DNA from: Methylocystis parvus OBBP
Lineage (GTDB): Bacteria; Pseudomonadota; Alphaproteobacteria; Rhizobiales; Beijerinckiaceae
Assembly (NCBI RefSeq): GCF_027571405.1
Contig: NZ_CP092968.1
Span: forward strand, 558,001-622,000
Length of the DNA stretch: 64,000 nt
Reading direction: 5' to 3'
In this document: positions 43,134 through 54,032 of the stretch, piece after piece
Layout: each line of letters begins with the position of its first letter
Position numbering within the stretch: the first letter of the stretch is position 1
Position numbers and translations under genes: made by a program
The notes under the pieces: generated by a model
Told to the model about the DNA's origin: nothing
The model's database searches: none
The model's input: only the letters and a program-made list of their open reading frames with translations

Positions 43134-44377
43134 GCGGCGCGACGTCGGGCGCGCGACTCTCTGACGAGCAACTCGTCGATTGGCTGCGCCTGATCCGGAG
43201 CGAAAATATCGGACCCCGCACATTCCGGGAATTGGTCAATCGCTATGGCGGCGCGCGGGCGGCTTTGGACGCGTTGCCGGGCCTCGCGGCGAAGTCGCTC
43301 CGGGGCCGCGCCATTCGCATCGCGCCGCGCGACGAAATCCTTCGCGAGATCGACCGCGCCTTCACGATGGGCGTGCGTTTCGTCGCGACGGGCGATCCCG
43401 ATTATCCATCTCTGCTGCGCGAAATCCCCGACGCGCCGCCGATTCTTTCGATCCGCGGCGTCGGACAGACGGCGGGTCGGGACGGCGTCGCCCTGGTGGG
43501 TTCGCGCAACGCCTCCGCCGCCGGCCTCGCTTTCGCCGAGCGGCTCGCGCGCAGCCTGGCGCGGGCGGATTATGTCATCGTCTCCGGGCTTGCGCGGGGG
43601 ATCGACGCCGTCGCGCATCGCGCCACGCTGGAGACGGGCACGATCGCCGTGCTCGCCGGCGGGCAGGCGCGGCCTTACCCTTCCGAACATGAGCGACTTG
43701 TCGCCGAAATCGCGGAGCAGGGGCTGCTCGTCTCGGAAATGCCCCTCGAATGGGAGCCGCGCGGAAGGGATTTTCCGCGACGCAACCGCATCATTTCCGG
43801 CGTCAGCCGGGCGACGGTCGTCGTGGAGGCGGCGCGGCGTTCGGGCTCGCTGATCACGGCGCGATTCGCCAATGAGCAGGGCCGCGAGGTCTTCGCCGTG
43901 CCGGGTTCGCCGCTCGATCCGCGCGCGGAAGGAACGAACGACCTTCTGCGTCAGGGCGCGACGCTTTGCGCCCGGCCGGAGGACGTCATCGACGCGTTGG
44001 CCGCTGGCGGATCAGGGGCGGGCGGCGCGCTGTTCGACGACGCTGATCAGGCGCCGGACGAAGAGCCGCTCTTCGACGAACTCGACCTTTTCCCGCCGCA
44101 AGGGGCTCTCGCGTTCGAAGAACCGAAAGCGCGCCCGCCGGATTTCAGCAAGACGATCGCGCCCGAGCCGATCGCCGCGCCGGAAGCTTCGCGCGCGGAT
44201 GCGCGGGAGCTGGTGATGTCGCTGCTGGGGCCGGCCCCGGTCGCGGTCGACGAACTGATCAGAATCGCCGGGCTCACGGCTCGAGATGTCCAGAGCGTGC
44301 TGGTCGAGCTGGATCTGGATGGGCGGCTGGAGCGGCACGGCTCGAACGTCGTGTCCCTGGTATACAATCAAAAGTAG
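43130..44377 (+). CDS. dprA: DNA-processing protein DprA
   Basis: The 415-residue protein has an N-terminal SAM-like region, the Rossmann core ([86 protein letters not shown]) and a C-terminal winged helix ([21 protein letters not shown]). DprA loads RecA onto incoming single strands during transformation. The start at 43130 is set by the overlap with plsY; an open frame running back across plsY is not coding. Confidence 0.95.
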   Translation: MSGATSGARLSDEQLVDWLRLIRSENIGPRTFRELVNRYGGARAALDALPGLAAKSLRGRAIRIAPRDEILREIDRAFTMGVRFVATGDPDYPSLLREIPDAPPILSIRGVGQTAGRDGVALVGSRNASAAGLAFAERLARSLARADYVIVSGLARGIDAVAHRATLETGTIAVLAGGQARPYPSEHERLVAEIAEQGLLVSEMPLEWEPRGRDFPRRNRIISGVSRATVVVEAARRSGSLITARFANEQGREVFAVPGSPLDPRAEGTNDLLRQGATLCARPEDVIDALAAGGSGAGGALFDDADQAPDEEPLFDELDLFPPQGALAFEEPKARPPDFSKTIAPEPIAAPEASRADARELVMSLLGPAPVAVDELIRIAGLTARDVQSVLVELDLDGRLERHGSNVVSLVYNQK

Positions 44378-44380
44378 TAA

Positions 44381-44638
44381 TTATTTCTCTCTCGGAATGT
44401 GAGCTCCGCCGAGTTCGCGGGACCGCATTTCAGCTTCGACGCGCGCGAGACTCAAGAAATAGGCGACCATCGGCATTTCAGCGCGTCCCGCGAGATGAGA
44501 TAGTTCCGAAGCCATATCAGCAATATAGCTCGCCATGGCGGCCGTGTCCTCGTCCGGCCGGCGCGTCGCGGCGTGCGGTTGGAGATCTTTCGCGGCCGCA
44601 GAGGACGCCGTTTTCACGGACATAGTGGAGCGAGCCAT
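44381..44638 (-). CDS. Small conserved Hyphomicrobiales-type protein
   Basis: The 85-residue soluble protein has a serine/alanine-rich start and a helical C-terminal half (MASYIADMASELSHLAGRAEMPMVAYFLSLARVEAEMRSREL). I have seen this C-terminal pattern in small alphaproteobacterial proteins, with no known role. ATG 44638 has GGAGG upstream; an ATG 33 bases earlier is less likely. Convergent with dprA, 3 bases apart. Upstream sequence to 44826 is AT-rich and has a small ACACG/CGTGT hairpin. Confidence 0.6.
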   Translation of the reverse strand: MARSTMSVKTASSAAAKDLQPHAATRRPDEDTAAMASYIADMASELSHLAGRAEMPMVAYFLSLARVEAEMRSRELGGAHIPREK

Positions 44639-44826
44639 CTGTTCAGCCTCCGTGGCGGGGCGCCGTCGCAAAAAGAGGTTAAAACACGACCTTAACGTGT
44701 CTTTTTCTTAATGCTCAGCCAATGGATGTCAAGCTATATTTAACACGCTAAGGTTGTATACATACGAAAACGCTTTGGATTGCTTGGGTTTTTTATTTAG
44801 CAGCGCCGACTTATCCAATTTCAACA

Positions 44827-45297
<471 letters not shown>

Positions 45298-45496
45298 CTG
45301 CGCATATTAGCATGCCGCGCGAGCGCTGGTCGGCTTCGAATGACGCACGCGCCGCATCATGGAGCGAGCATCAGCGACAACGGCGTTTCGCCTCATGCCC
45401 GCGCGGTCAGGGTCGCCGCAAATCCCCCTCCGCATTGCGCCCCGCCGTCCCAGGCGCTATAGCGCCCGTAACAGGTTCATCCGGCGGAGCTTCCCC

Positions 45497-45784
45497 ATGT
45501 CTGTCGATTCCGCGGTGGTTCGCCGCATCGCCCATCTCGCGCGCATCGCCGTCGAGGAGAACGAGGTGGAGCGTCTGCGCGGCGAACTCAACGCCATTCT
45601 CTCCTTCGTCGAGACTCTGTCCGAGGTCGACGTCGAGGGCGTCGAGCCGATTGCTTCCGTGCTGCCCATGCAGATGAAGAAGCGCGCCGACGTCGTGACC
45701 GACGGCGGCATTGCGCAAGACGTGCTCGTCAACGCGCCGGTCAAGGAAGACCATTATTTCGTCGTGCCGAAAGTGGTCGAGTAA
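45497..45784 (+). CDS. gatC: Glutamyl/aspartyl-tRNA amidotransferase subunit C
   Basis: The 95-residue protein has [40 protein letters not shown] and the YFVVPKVVE end, all typical of GatC. It is the small stabilising subunit of GatCAB, which amidates mischarged Glu-tRNA(Gln) and Asp-tRNA(Asn). ATG 45497 fits the family; the frame continues upstream without homology. gatA follows after 48 bases. Confidence 0.95.
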   Translation: MSVDSAVVRRIAHLARIAVEENEVERLRGELNAILSFVETLSEVDVEGVEPIASVLPMQMKKRADVVTDGGIAQDVLVNAPVKEDHYFVVPKVVE

Positions 45785-45832
45785 ATTCGCGCCGCGCGGC
45801 ATCGTTCCGCTACGAATATATAAAGAGACTCG

Positions 45833-47317
45833 ATGTCCGATCTCACGCATCTCTCCCTCGCCGACGCGCGCGACGCGCTGACCTCGAAGAAAATCTCGGC
45901 CGTCGAACTGACGAAGGCGCATCTTTCAGCGATCGAGAGCGCGCGCATTCTGAACTGCTTCATCACCGAAACGCCGGAGCTGGCGTTGAAGCAGGCGGCG
46001 GCGAGCGACGAACGGATCGCCGGCGGACAAGCGGGGCCGCTCGAAGGCCTGCCGCTCGGCGTCAAGGATTTGTATTGCACGAACGGCGTGCGGACCACGG
46101 CTGCAAGCCGGATCCTCGACGACTTCACGCCGACCTATGAATCGACCGTCTCCGGCAATCTCATTCGCGACGGCGCGGTGACGCTGGGCAAGCTCAATCT
46201 CGATGAATTCGCCATGGGCTCGTCGAATGAGACAAGCGCCTTCGGCCCGGTGATTTCGCCGTGGAAACGCAAAGGCGATCCGGGCGCGAAGATCGTTCCC
46301 GGCGGCTCTTCCGGCGGTTCGTCCGCGGCCGTCGCCGCGCATCTTTGCCTCGGCGCCACGGCGACGGACACGGGCGGCTCCATCCGCCAGCCCGCCGCCT
46401 TCACCGGCACGGTGGGCGTCAAGCCGACCTATGGCCGTTGCTCGCGCTGGGGCATCGTCGCCTTCGCTTCGTCGCTCGATCAGGCGGGTCCGATCGCGCG
46501 CACCGTGCGCGACGCCGCGATCCTGCTGCGCTCCATGGCGGGGCATGATCCGAAGGACACGACGAGCGTCGACGCGCCGGTGCCCGATTATGAGAAGGCG
46601 ATCGGCGCCTCGGTGAAAGGCCGCCGCATCGGCGTGCCGAAGGAATATCGCCTCGACGGTCTGTCGGCGGAGATCGCCGGCCTTTGGGATCAGGGCGTGC
46701 AGTGGCTGAAGGACGCGGGCGCGGAGATCGTCGAGATTTCCCTGCCGCACACGAAATACGCGCTGCCGACCTATTACATCATCGCCCCAGCCGAAGCGTC
46801 GTCGAACCTCGCGCGCTATGACGGCGTGCGCTACGGCCTGCGCGAGCCGGGCCGCGACATCACCGACATGTACGAGAAGACGCGCGCCAAGGGCTTCGGC
46901 CCGGAGGTCCGCCGCCGCATCATGATCGGAACCTATGTGCTCTCGGCAGGCTATTACGACGCCTATTATGTCCGGGCGCAGAAAGTGCGCAGCCTGATAA
47001 AGCGCGATTTCGACGAAGCTTTCGCCGCCGGCGTCGACGCCGTGCTGACTCCCGCGACCCCTTCGACCGCCTTCGCGCAGGGCGAACAGGGCTCGACCGA
47101 TCCCGTCGAGATGTATCTCAACGACGTCTTCACGGTCACGGTGAACATGGCGGGCCTGCCGGGCATTTCGGTTCCCGGCGGACTCGCCGCGAACGGCCTG
47201 CCGCTCGGCCTTCAGCTCATCGGCCGTCCGTTCGACGAGGAGACGCTGTTCTCGCTCGCCTCGGCGATCGAGCGGGCGGCCCCCAATTTCGATTTCCCGC
47301 AGCCGTGGTGGCGTTGA
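45833..47317 (+). CDS. gatA: Glutamyl/aspartyl-tRNA amidotransferase subunit A
   Basis: The 494-residue amidase has the Ser-cisSer-Lys triad: Lys in GVKDLYCT, the glycine/serine-rich signature [16 protein letters not shown], and the nucleophile Ser in [13 protein letters not shown]. It releases ammonia from glutamine for GatB. Its stop shares one base with the start of the chorismate mutase gene (TGATG). Confidence 0.97.
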   Translation: MSDLTHLSLADARDALTSKKISAVELTKAHLSAIESARILNCFITETPELALKQAAASDERIAGGQAGPLEGLPLGVKDLYCTNGVRTTAASRILDDFTPTYESTVSGNLIRDGAVTLGKLNLDEFAMGSSNETSAFGPVISPWKRKGDPGAKIVPGGSSGGSSAAVAAHLCLGATATDTGGSIRQPAAFTGTVGVKPTYGRCSRWGIVAFASSLDQAGPIARTVRDAAILLRSMAGHDPKDTTSVDAPVPDYEKAIGASVKGRRIGVPKEYRLDGLSAEIAGLWDQGVQWLKDAGAEIVEISLPHTKYALPTYYIIAPAEASSNLARYDGVRYGLREPGRDITDMYEKTRAKGFGPEVRRRIMIGTYVLSAGYYDAYYVRAQKVRSLIKRDFDEAFAAGVDAVLTPATPSTAFAQGEQGSTDPVEMYLNDVFTVTVNMAGLPGISVPGGLAANGLPLGLQLIGRPFDEETLFSLASAIERAAPNFDFPQPWWR

Positions 47318-47649
47318 TGAACAAGGCCGCAGCCGAGTCCGACCTCAAGGCGATGCAGGACGAGATGTCCGACGTGCGGCGCGTGATCGACGAGTTGGAC
47401 GACGAACTCGTCGCGCTGCTCGCCAAGCGCCAACGGCAGATCGAGCGCGCTGCGAAAGTGAAGCCCGCGCTGGGCATTCCCGCGCGCGTGCCGGACCGCG
47501 TGGACGAGGTGCTGGCGCGCGTGCTGGGGGCCGCGCGCCGGGAGGGGCTCTCGGTCGAAGTCGCGATGAATTTGTGGACCGCCGTCATCGAATGGTCGAT
47601 CCAATATGAAGAGCGTTTGATGGGGGATCGGGCGCCGAAGGGCGAGTAG
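47317..47649 (+). CDS. aroQ: Chorismate mutase, AroQ type
   Basis: The 110-residue all-helical protein has the AroQ features: [31 protein letters not shown], with Arg, Lys and Glu of the active site, and [13 protein letters not shown] at the end. It turns chorismate into prephenate for phenylalanine and tyrosine. ATG 47317 overlaps the gatA stop by one base; the GTG at 47305 would overlap more. Mutase genes inside gat groups are seen in other Hyphomicrobiales. Confidence 0.87.
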   Translation: MNKAAAESDLKAMQDEMSDVRRVIDELDDELVALLAKRQRQIERAAKVKPALGIPARVPDRVDEVLARVLGAARREGLSVEVAMNLWTAVIEWSIQYEERLMGDRAPKGE

Positions 47650-47683
47650 CGCGGGTCTGATCGCGATCTGGCCGACGCTTCCC

Positions 47684-47971
47684 TCAACCCTTCCGCTTCA
47701 CGCGCACGAAGCCGTTCCGGATCGACCAGCGCAGCATTTTCATCGACTGCCAGCGCAGTCGTTTCGACATGCGTTCCGCGCCCGACCAATGAGGCGCGAG
47801 GATCGTCAGTCCGAGAGGGGCCATCCACAGCCCGAATATCGGCAGCGGCGCGAGGATCGTGCCGCCGATGACCAGGCCGACGCCGACCGGTATCGCAACA
47901 TGGCGCGGGGCGCCGCGCATCTGCGCCACAAGGCGGGTGAGGCGCGTCTTGACGTCTTCCTTCTCGGCCAT
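47684..47971 (-). CDS. Small two-segment membrane protein
   Basis: The 95-residue protein has a charged start, a hydrophobic hairpin ([36 protein letters not shown]) and a basic C-terminus ([15 protein letters not shown]). The glycine/proline-rich hairpin is like the PGPGW family of predicted membrane proteins. Function unknown. It lies between gatCA-aroQ and gatB, in the opposite direction. ATG 47971 gives the shortest sensible form. Confidence 0.62.
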   Translation of the reverse strand: MAEKEDVKTRLTRLVAQMRGAPRHVAIPVGVGLVIGGTILAPLPIFGLWMAPLGLTILAPHWSGAERMSKRLRWQSMKMLRWSIRNGFVRVKRKG

Positions 47972-48061
47972 CGCATCCGCTTCCTTCGATGCCGCGCAGC
48001 GCCCGTTCCGCTCGCGTCCGCTGTGGTCTATATGGAAGATAACAGGTCTAGCGAGGAAAAT

Positions 48062-49531
48062 ATGGCGACACAGGCGGCTCCCTCCAAGCTCATCAAAGGC
48101 GCGACCGGCGACTGGGAAGTCGTCATCGGCATGGAAATCCATGCGCAGGTGACGTCGAACGCCAAGCTCTTCTCTGGCGCTTCCGCCGAGTATGGCGGCG
48201 CTCCGAACGACCATGTCTCACTCGTGGATGCGGCCATGCCGGGCATGCTTCCAGTCATCAATGAGGAATGCGTCAAACAGGCCGTTCGCACCGGGCTCGG
48301 GCTGGAGGCGCAGATCAATCTGCGTTCGATCTTCGACCGCAAGAATTACTTCTATCCCGATCTGCCGCAGGGCTATCAGATCTCTCAGTTCAAACATCCG
48401 ATCGTCGGCGAGGGGCAGGTCATTGTGGACGTGTCGCCGACCGAGCGGATCACGGTCGGGATCGAGCGGCTGCATCTCGAGCAGGACGCGGGCAAATCCC
48501 TGCACGATCTTTCGCCCTCGGAGAGTCACGTCGACCTCAACCGCAGCGGCGTGGCCCTGATGGAGATTGTCTCCAAGCCCGACATGCGCTCCGCCGAGGA
48601 GGCGCGCGCTTACGTCACCAAGCTGCGCGCGCTGCTGCGCTATATCGGCTCCTGCGACGGCAATATGGAGGAGGGGTCGCTGCGCGCCGACGTCAACGTC
48701 TCGGTGCGCCGCCCGGGCGACGGGCTCGGCACGCGGTGCGAGATCAAGAACGTCAACTCGATCCGCTTCATCGGTCAGGCGATCGAGGTCGAGGCGCGTC
48801 GTCAGATCGGCATTCTCGAGGACGGCGGCAAGATCGATCAGGAGACGCGCCTCTTCGACCCCGGCAAGGGCGAGACGCGCTCGATGCGCTCGAAGGAAGA
48901 GGCGCATGACTACCGTTATTTCCCCGACCCCGATCTGCTGCCGCTCGAGTTCGATCAGGCTTATGTCGATGCGTTGAAAGCGGAATTGCCGGAGCTTCCG
49001 GACGCCAAACGTCAGCGTTTCATCGATCAGTACGGCTTGCCGCCCTACGATGCGGGCGTATTGGTGATGGAGCGCGCGAGCGCCGATTACTTCGAGGAGA
49101 CGGCGAAAGGCCGCGACGCCAAGCTTGCCGCGAACTGGGTGATCAACGAACTTTTCGGCCGCCTCAACAAGGAGGGCCTCGACGTTACGCGTTCGCCAGT
49201 TTCCGCGAAGGCGCTGGGTGCGATCGTCGACCTTATTTCCAGCAACGTGATCTCGGGCAAGATCGCGAAGGATCTTTTCGAGATCGTCTGGACCGAAGGC
49301 GGCGATCCCAAGGAGATCGTCGAGACGCGCGGGATGAAGCAGGTGACCGACACGGGCGCCATCGAAGCCGCGATCGACGCCGTCATCGCGGCGAACCCCG
49401 ACAAGGTCGAGCAGGCGAAGGCGAAGCCGACCATGCTCGGATGGTTCGTCGGACAGGTCATGAAACAGACCGGCGGCAAGGCGAATCCGCAGGCGGTGAA
49501 CGATCTCCTGAAACAAAAATTGAGCATCTGA
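48062..49531 (+). CDS. gatB: Glutamyl/aspartyl-tRNA amidotransferase subunit B
   Basis: The 489-residue protein has [22 protein letters not shown], the central kinase-like domain ([62 protein letters not shown]) and the C-terminal YqeY-like tRNA-binding domain. It activates the tRNA-bound Glu or Asp and adds ammonia from GatA. ATG 48062 follows GCGAGGAA; ATG 48032 is an alternative. It is separated from gatA by aroQ and a reversed gene. Confidence 0.96.
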   Translation: MATQAAPSKLIKGATGDWEVVIGMEIHAQVTSNAKLFSGASAEYGGAPNDHVSLVDAAMPGMLPVINEECVKQAVRTGLGLEAQINLRSIFDRKNYFYPDLPQGYQISQFKHPIVGEGQVIVDVSPTERITVGIERLHLEQDAGKSLHDLSPSESHVDLNRSGVALMEIVSKPDMRSAEEARAYVTKLRALLRYIGSCDGNMEEGSLRADVNVSVRRPGDGLGTRCEIKNVNSIRFIGQAIEVEARRQIGILEDGGKIDQETRLFDPGKGETRSMRSKEEAHDYRYFPDPDLLPLEFDQAYVDALKAELPELPDAKRQRFIDQYGLPPYDAGVLVMERASADYFEETAKGRDAKLAANWVINELFGRLNKEGLDVTRSPVSAKALGAIVDLISSNVISGKIAKDLFEIVWTEGGDPKEIVETRGMKQVTDTGAIEAAIDAVIAANPDKVEQAKAKPTMLGWFVGQVMKQTGGKANPQAVNDLLKQKLSI

Positions 49532-50166
49532 TCGTCGTTTCTTCGACGAAAAACGAATCAGATTCGGCTGCGTCCTGCGCGATTTTTGTCTGACGCAGTA
49601 CGCAGCCGACTTTTTTTTCGCCTTTTTTTCCACGCTGCGCACAATTTTTTTTGTCCCCTGTCGGAGCGCGCGTTGCGAGCCGTCGGCAGTTCCTTGCAGA
49701 CAGGATGAAGACGGCGTGCGCGCGTTCGTCTCGATTATCCGGAACGCGTGCGCAAACGACATCGGATGTTCGCGCAGGCGCATGACGGCGACTTGTGCGC
49801 GGCTTTTGCCGAACCTTTCTCAGTTCGTGCGAGTGCAAAGAAAAACAAGCAATTGAAATGAGAACGCGCGTATCGCCGCGCGCGCTTCGACTGCGTTGCG
49901 CGCGCGACTTTCGCGTGCTGACGCATGCGCGGCGCGTCAACAAATTTTGCGTGCGTCCGTGCGTTCCGAAAGCAATCGCGTGACGCGTCGACAGGAGTTT
50001 CGTCGCTCTCTTCTTCGATGTCGACAGCGCTGCGAGAGCATGTGCGAAGCGTTTGCGAGGTTAGTTTGCGCGCGTCGCCACTTGAACAGTCGATTAACCA
50101 CGTTACGCTATTTGCGCGTATTGTCGGTCGACCATATTCCGGCAATTCGGATCAAGGGGACTTATT
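49532..50166. other. Long intergenic region with T-tracts before the H1-like gene
   Basis: 635 bases without a gene I can support. T-runs of 5 to 8 lie at 49583-49587, 49611-49618, 49623-49629 and 49645-49652, with centres about 30, 12 and 22 bases apart, near multiples of a helical turn. Farther on, GC alternation (GCGCGCGC at several places, 49863-49945) and many CG steps appear. It ends with the promoter and leader of the lysine-rich protein. Confidence 0.55.
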
Positions 50167-50490
50167 ATGGCGAGAGCTACAACGAAGCGTAAGCCGGCCA
50201 AGAAGGCGGCGGCGAAGAAGGGCACGCGTAAAACCGCAACCAAAAAGGCGGCGACGAAAAAGCGCGCGACGAAGAAAACGGCCGCCAAGAAGAGCACGCG
50301 CAAGGCCGCCACGAAGAAGACCGCTCGCAAGGCCGTCCGCAAGGTAGCGACGAAGAAGCGCGGCGCGACGAAGAAGGTCGCGACCAAGAAGCGCGCGACC
50401 AAGAAGACCGCCAAGAAGGCTCCGGCCAAAAAGCGCGCGCCCCGAAAAGTAAAGGTCGCCGCGCCGGAAACGCCGTCCGAGGGCGCCTGA
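50167..50490 (+). CDS. Histone H1-like lysine/alanine-rich protein
   Basis: The 107-residue protein is almost all Lys, Ala, Thr and Arg, in repeats like [14 protein letters not shown] and [16 protein letters not shown], ending in a short acidic tail (APETPSEGA). This is the make-up of bacterial histone H1-like proteins (Hc1, AlgP and BpH1 types), which bind and compact DNA without a defined fold. AGGGGA lies before ATG 50167. Repeat number varies readily in such genes. A strong hairpin follows. Confidence 0.8.
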   Translation: MARATTKRKPAKKAAAKKGTRKTATKKAATKKRATKKTAAKKSTRKAATKKTARKAVRKVATKKRGATKKVATKKRATKKTAKKAPAKKRAPRKVKVAAPETPSEGA

Positions 50491-50536
50491 TCAAGGCGTC
50501 TTTGCTTGGCGACGGCGCCGCAAGGCGTCTTTACGT

Positions 50537-50592
50537 GAAAAACATCGCCCGGGGAGCGCGCATCGACGGCGCGCCTCGGGCGAATGTTTTTT
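50537..50592 (+). terminator. Terminator after the H1-like gene
   Basis: A long stem, ACAT-GCCCG-GCGC on the left (50541-50560) against GCGCGCC-CGGGC-ATGT on the right (50568-50587), with small mismatches, preceded by AAAA and followed by TTTTTT. It may also serve the convergent gene that ends at 50610. Confidence 0.82.
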
Positions 50593-50609
50593 AATGCCGC
50601 CAACCGCGT

Positions 50610-51059
50610 TTAGCGTGTGAGGCACCCGGCGGCGAAATCGCGCCACATCGGGAGCGCCGCGCTGGCGGCGCGCTTCTTCTTGTCCCATTCCTCGGCGCAG
50701 GTCCGCATGCGCTCGCGCGTGGCGCGCGGGAGAGTCGGCGGCGGCGTCGACGTGTCGATCGGCGGCAGGGGCGCGAGCTTCGTTTTCGCCTGCGGCGGCT
50801 GCGAAACGACGGGCGCGGGCGGCGGATTTGTTTTCGGCCTTGGGGCGGGAGCGACCGGCGCTCCCGGCTTGTTGACGGGCCCTGCGGCGACCGTCGGCGC
50901 CGAGCCGCTCGCTTGCGCCTTCCTGTTCGTCGTCGCGGCGACAAGCGCGTTCGCCGTTTTCGATTGCGGCGCCTGGAGCGGGGTCGCCAAAGCGCAATAG
51001 GCGGCGGCTCCGGCTACGACGATGCTGGCGAGTGACGAGGCTTTGCCCGCGGCGGCCAT
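50610..51059 (-). CDS. Secreted proline-rich protein with PsiF-like C-terminus
   Basis: The 149-residue product has a signal anchor (SLASIVVAGAAAYCALATP), a long Pro/Ala/Lys linker, and a C-terminal block MRTCAEEWDKKKRAASAALPMWRDFAAGCL. The paired-cysteine block resembles PsiF-type repeats found at the ends of many rhizobial secreted proteins. Function unknown. AGGAAAGAG precedes ATG 51059. Divergent from hemB. Confidence 0.7.
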   Translation of the reverse strand: MAAAGKASSLASIVVAGAAAYCALATPLQAPQSKTANALVAATTNRKAQASGSAPTVAAGPVNKPGAPVAPAPRPKTNPPPAPVVSQPPQAKTKLAPLPPIDTSTPPPTLPRATRERMRTCAEEWDKKKRAASAALPMWRDFAAGCLTR

Positions 51060-51149
51060 TTTCTCTTTCCTGCGCGAGCGCAACCGGCGCGCCTTATGTT
51101 TATAACGAGCCCGCGCGCCGGAGTCGAAAGGCGCCGGCGCGCATGTTAA

Positions 51150-52187
<1,038 letters not shown>

Positions 52188-52188
52188 C

Positions 52189-52210
52189 GCGCATCCGGCG
52201 GAGGATGCGC
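52189..52210 (+). terminator. Hairpin after hemB
   Basis: GCGCATCC (52189-52196), loop GGCGGA, GGATGCGC (52203-52210). Perfect 8-bp stem starting two bases after the hemB stop; no T-tail. Confidence 0.4.
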
Positions 52211-52218
52211 GCGCATCC

Positions 52219-52662
52219 TCACGCCGCGCGATTGCGCAGATCGCGCACGCGGTCGTGATTTTCCCTCACGCCGCGATATTGCCGGTCCACGATCTCGCGC
52301 ACATTCGGGGGCAGCGGTTTTGAAATCGCTATCTCATAGGCGCTCTTGGCGATGTCTTCGCCGCGCTCCACTTCCTCGAGGATCGACTTGTCGTTGTGAC
52401 CTGTGACGATCGATCTGAGGCTTGTCCAGACCCTGTGCCAAGTGCCCGCGATCGACCCCGAATGCGAAGTCGAGCCGCCCATATCCGCAATTTGAGACTC
52501 GAGTTCGCGCGCGCCGACGGCGCAACGCTCCGCCGCATTTTCGAACGCCGTCTTGAGCTGAGGGTCGCGCGCTTCCTTGGCGGCGGTGCGGAATCCCTGC
52601 TCGCCGTCACGGCTGATCTCGGCGAGATTGGTCAGCGTCTTGATGACTTCTTTATTTTCCAT
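52219..52662 (-). CDS. PA2169-family four-helix-bundle protein (DUF2383)
   Basis: The 147-residue protein fits the DUF2383/PA2169 ferritin-like group: NKEVIKTLTNLAEISRDGEQGFRTAAKEARDPQLKTAF, then ARELESQIADMGG, a spacer, and ILEEVERGEDIAKSAYEIAI. The family is often stress-induced, function unknown; it lacks a complete set of ferroxidase ligands as far as I can see. GGGAGG lies before ATG 52662. Confidence 0.85.
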   Translation of the reverse strand: MENKEVIKTLTNLAEISRDGEQGFRTAAKEARDPQLKTAFENAAERCAVGARELESQIADMGGSTSHSGSIAGTWHRVWTSLRSIVTGHNDKSILEEVERGEDIAKSAYEIAISKPLPPNVREIVDRQYRGVRENHDRVRDLRNRAA

Positions 52663-52742
52663 TTGCGCCTCCCTGCGGAACGGACGCCGCGGCGTCCGGT
52701 CGAAACGAGGCGCGGCATTCTTTGTTCCACGCGAAGGAGGTT

Positions 52743-53327
52743 TCAGCGTCCCTCGCGTCCGAGCGCTTCCACTTTCGACAGCCACCGCTGCGCAGCCTCG
52801 CGCGACATGCCTTTGGCGGAGCCGATCAATGTCGCGCGCACGGGAGCAATCCCGGCATAGGCCAGGACGTTGCGTTCCAGATTGCGCAGCCCGTGCGCGA
52901 AGAAGAAAAAGCGATAGACAAGGCTCGGCATTCCCATCGTCACGATCACGCGCGCGGATTTTCCCTTGAGGAGGCCCTCGGGGAGCTTGCCCGGCCTGTA
53001 GCGAAGCGCGAAGCCCGGGCGGAAAGCCTGCTCGATGAAACCTTTGAACAGCGCGGGCGCGTCGCCGAGCCAGAGCGGATAGACAATCACCCAATGATCC
53101 GCCCAGCGCAGCGTTTCCTGCGCCTCGGCGATCGCCGGAGGCGCGACGCCGCTCTCGAACGCCGCCTGGCTGCGCAGCAGCGGGAAATCGAGCGTCGCCA
53201 CGTCTATGGTTCGGACATTGCGCCCGGCAGCCGCGGCGCCGCTGGCGTAGGCGCCGGCGAGCGCGCGGCAGAGCCGCTCTGGCGAAGGATCGGGATGGCC
53301 CTGAATGACAGCGATGTTTCTGGTCAA
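52743..53327 (-). CDS. Flavodoxin-fold NAD(P)H dehydrogenase (quinone)-like
   Basis: The 194-residue protein has the flavodoxin_2 fold: NIAVIQGHPDPSPERLCRALAGAY for the FMN phosphate, VIVYPLWLGDAPALFKGFIEQAFRPGFA, and VIVTMGMPSLVYRFFFFAHG. Relatives such as MdaB, KefF and NQO1-type enzymes make two-electron reductions of quinones with FMN or FAD. Substrate unknown. Confidence 0.85.
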   Translation of the reverse strand: MTRNIAVIQGHPDPSPERLCRALAGAYASGAAAAGRNVRTIDVATLDFPLLRSQAAFESGVAPPAIAEAQETLRWADHWVIVYPLWLGDAPALFKGFIEQAFRPGFALRYRPGKLPEGLLKGKSARVIVTMGMPSLVYRFFFFAHGLRNLERNVLAYAGIAPVRATLIGSAKGMSREAAQRWLSKVEALGREGR

Positions 53328-53557
53328 TTTCTACTCCTCGGGCGAGCCTCGCATATAAGCCTAGCCGATGCGCGCCGGTTCTTCTGTGAGATTGTCATGG
53401 TCGCGGGCGCGGGCATTTCCGCATGATCCGCGCGTCCGTGGCGCTCGAGCGCCGGCCGAGACTGGACAAACGCGGCCCTACGTGGTTTGCCTCTGCCACG
53501 ATCCGCCCGGAACTCCGGGCGGCCGCCGCCCGCCGCCTCTTCGCACTGCGAAATCAA

Positions 53558-53983
53558 ATGGTCAGACGCGCTTTCGTTTCCGCCGTTTTGCTCGCCGCGG
53601 CCTTTGCGCCGGCGTCGGCGCGCGCCGATTTTCGGCTGTGCAACAACACCAATACGCGGGTCAGCGTCGCCATCGCTTATACGGACGGAAAGGCGTGGCT
53701 CTCGGAGGGCTGGTGGAACCTCCGCCCGACCGCATGCGAGACGTTGCTGCGCGGGCCGCTGGCGGCCCAGTTCTATTATGTCTACGCCATGGACGAGCGC
53801 GGCGGCGAATGGAAGGGCAAGGCTTTCATGTGCACGCGCGACCGCGAATTCCGAGTCGACGGTCGCGAGGACTGCTTCGCGCGGGGCTATGAGCGCACAG
53901 GCTTCTTCGAGATCGACACGGGCCGCGACGCCAAGAGCTGGACGGTCCAGCTCACGGACCCGAACGCAGCGCCCGCGCAATGA
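53558..53983 (+). CDS. Secreted DUF1036 protein
   Basis: The 141-residue product has a signal peptide (VSAVLLAAAFAPASARA) followed by FRLCNNTNTRVSVAIAYTDGKAWLSEGWWNL, YYVYAMDERGGEW, FMCTRDREFRV and RTGFFEIDTG, the DUF1036 pattern. Cysteines in LCNNT, ACETLL, MCTRD and DCFARG suggest disulfides. The family often sits before pyruvate kinase in Hyphomicrobiales, as here (49 bases). No ribosome site of note before ATG 53558. Confidence 0.8.
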   Translation: MVRRAFVSAVLLAAAFAPASARADFRLCNNTNTRVSVAIAYTDGKAWLSEGWWNLRPTACETLLRGPLAAQFYYVYAMDERGGEWKGKAFMCTRDREFRVDGREDCFARGYERTGFFEIDTGRDAKSWTVQLTDPNAAPAQ

Positions 53984-54032
53984 TGACAGAGCCGCGTCGT
54001 AGCGGCCGCTAGACAGGGATTTGGGAACGAAA

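Noticed and set aside
44680..44705. CtrA box before the small gene at 44381
   Set aside because: Two TTAA blocks are present, but the spacer is nine bases, not seven.
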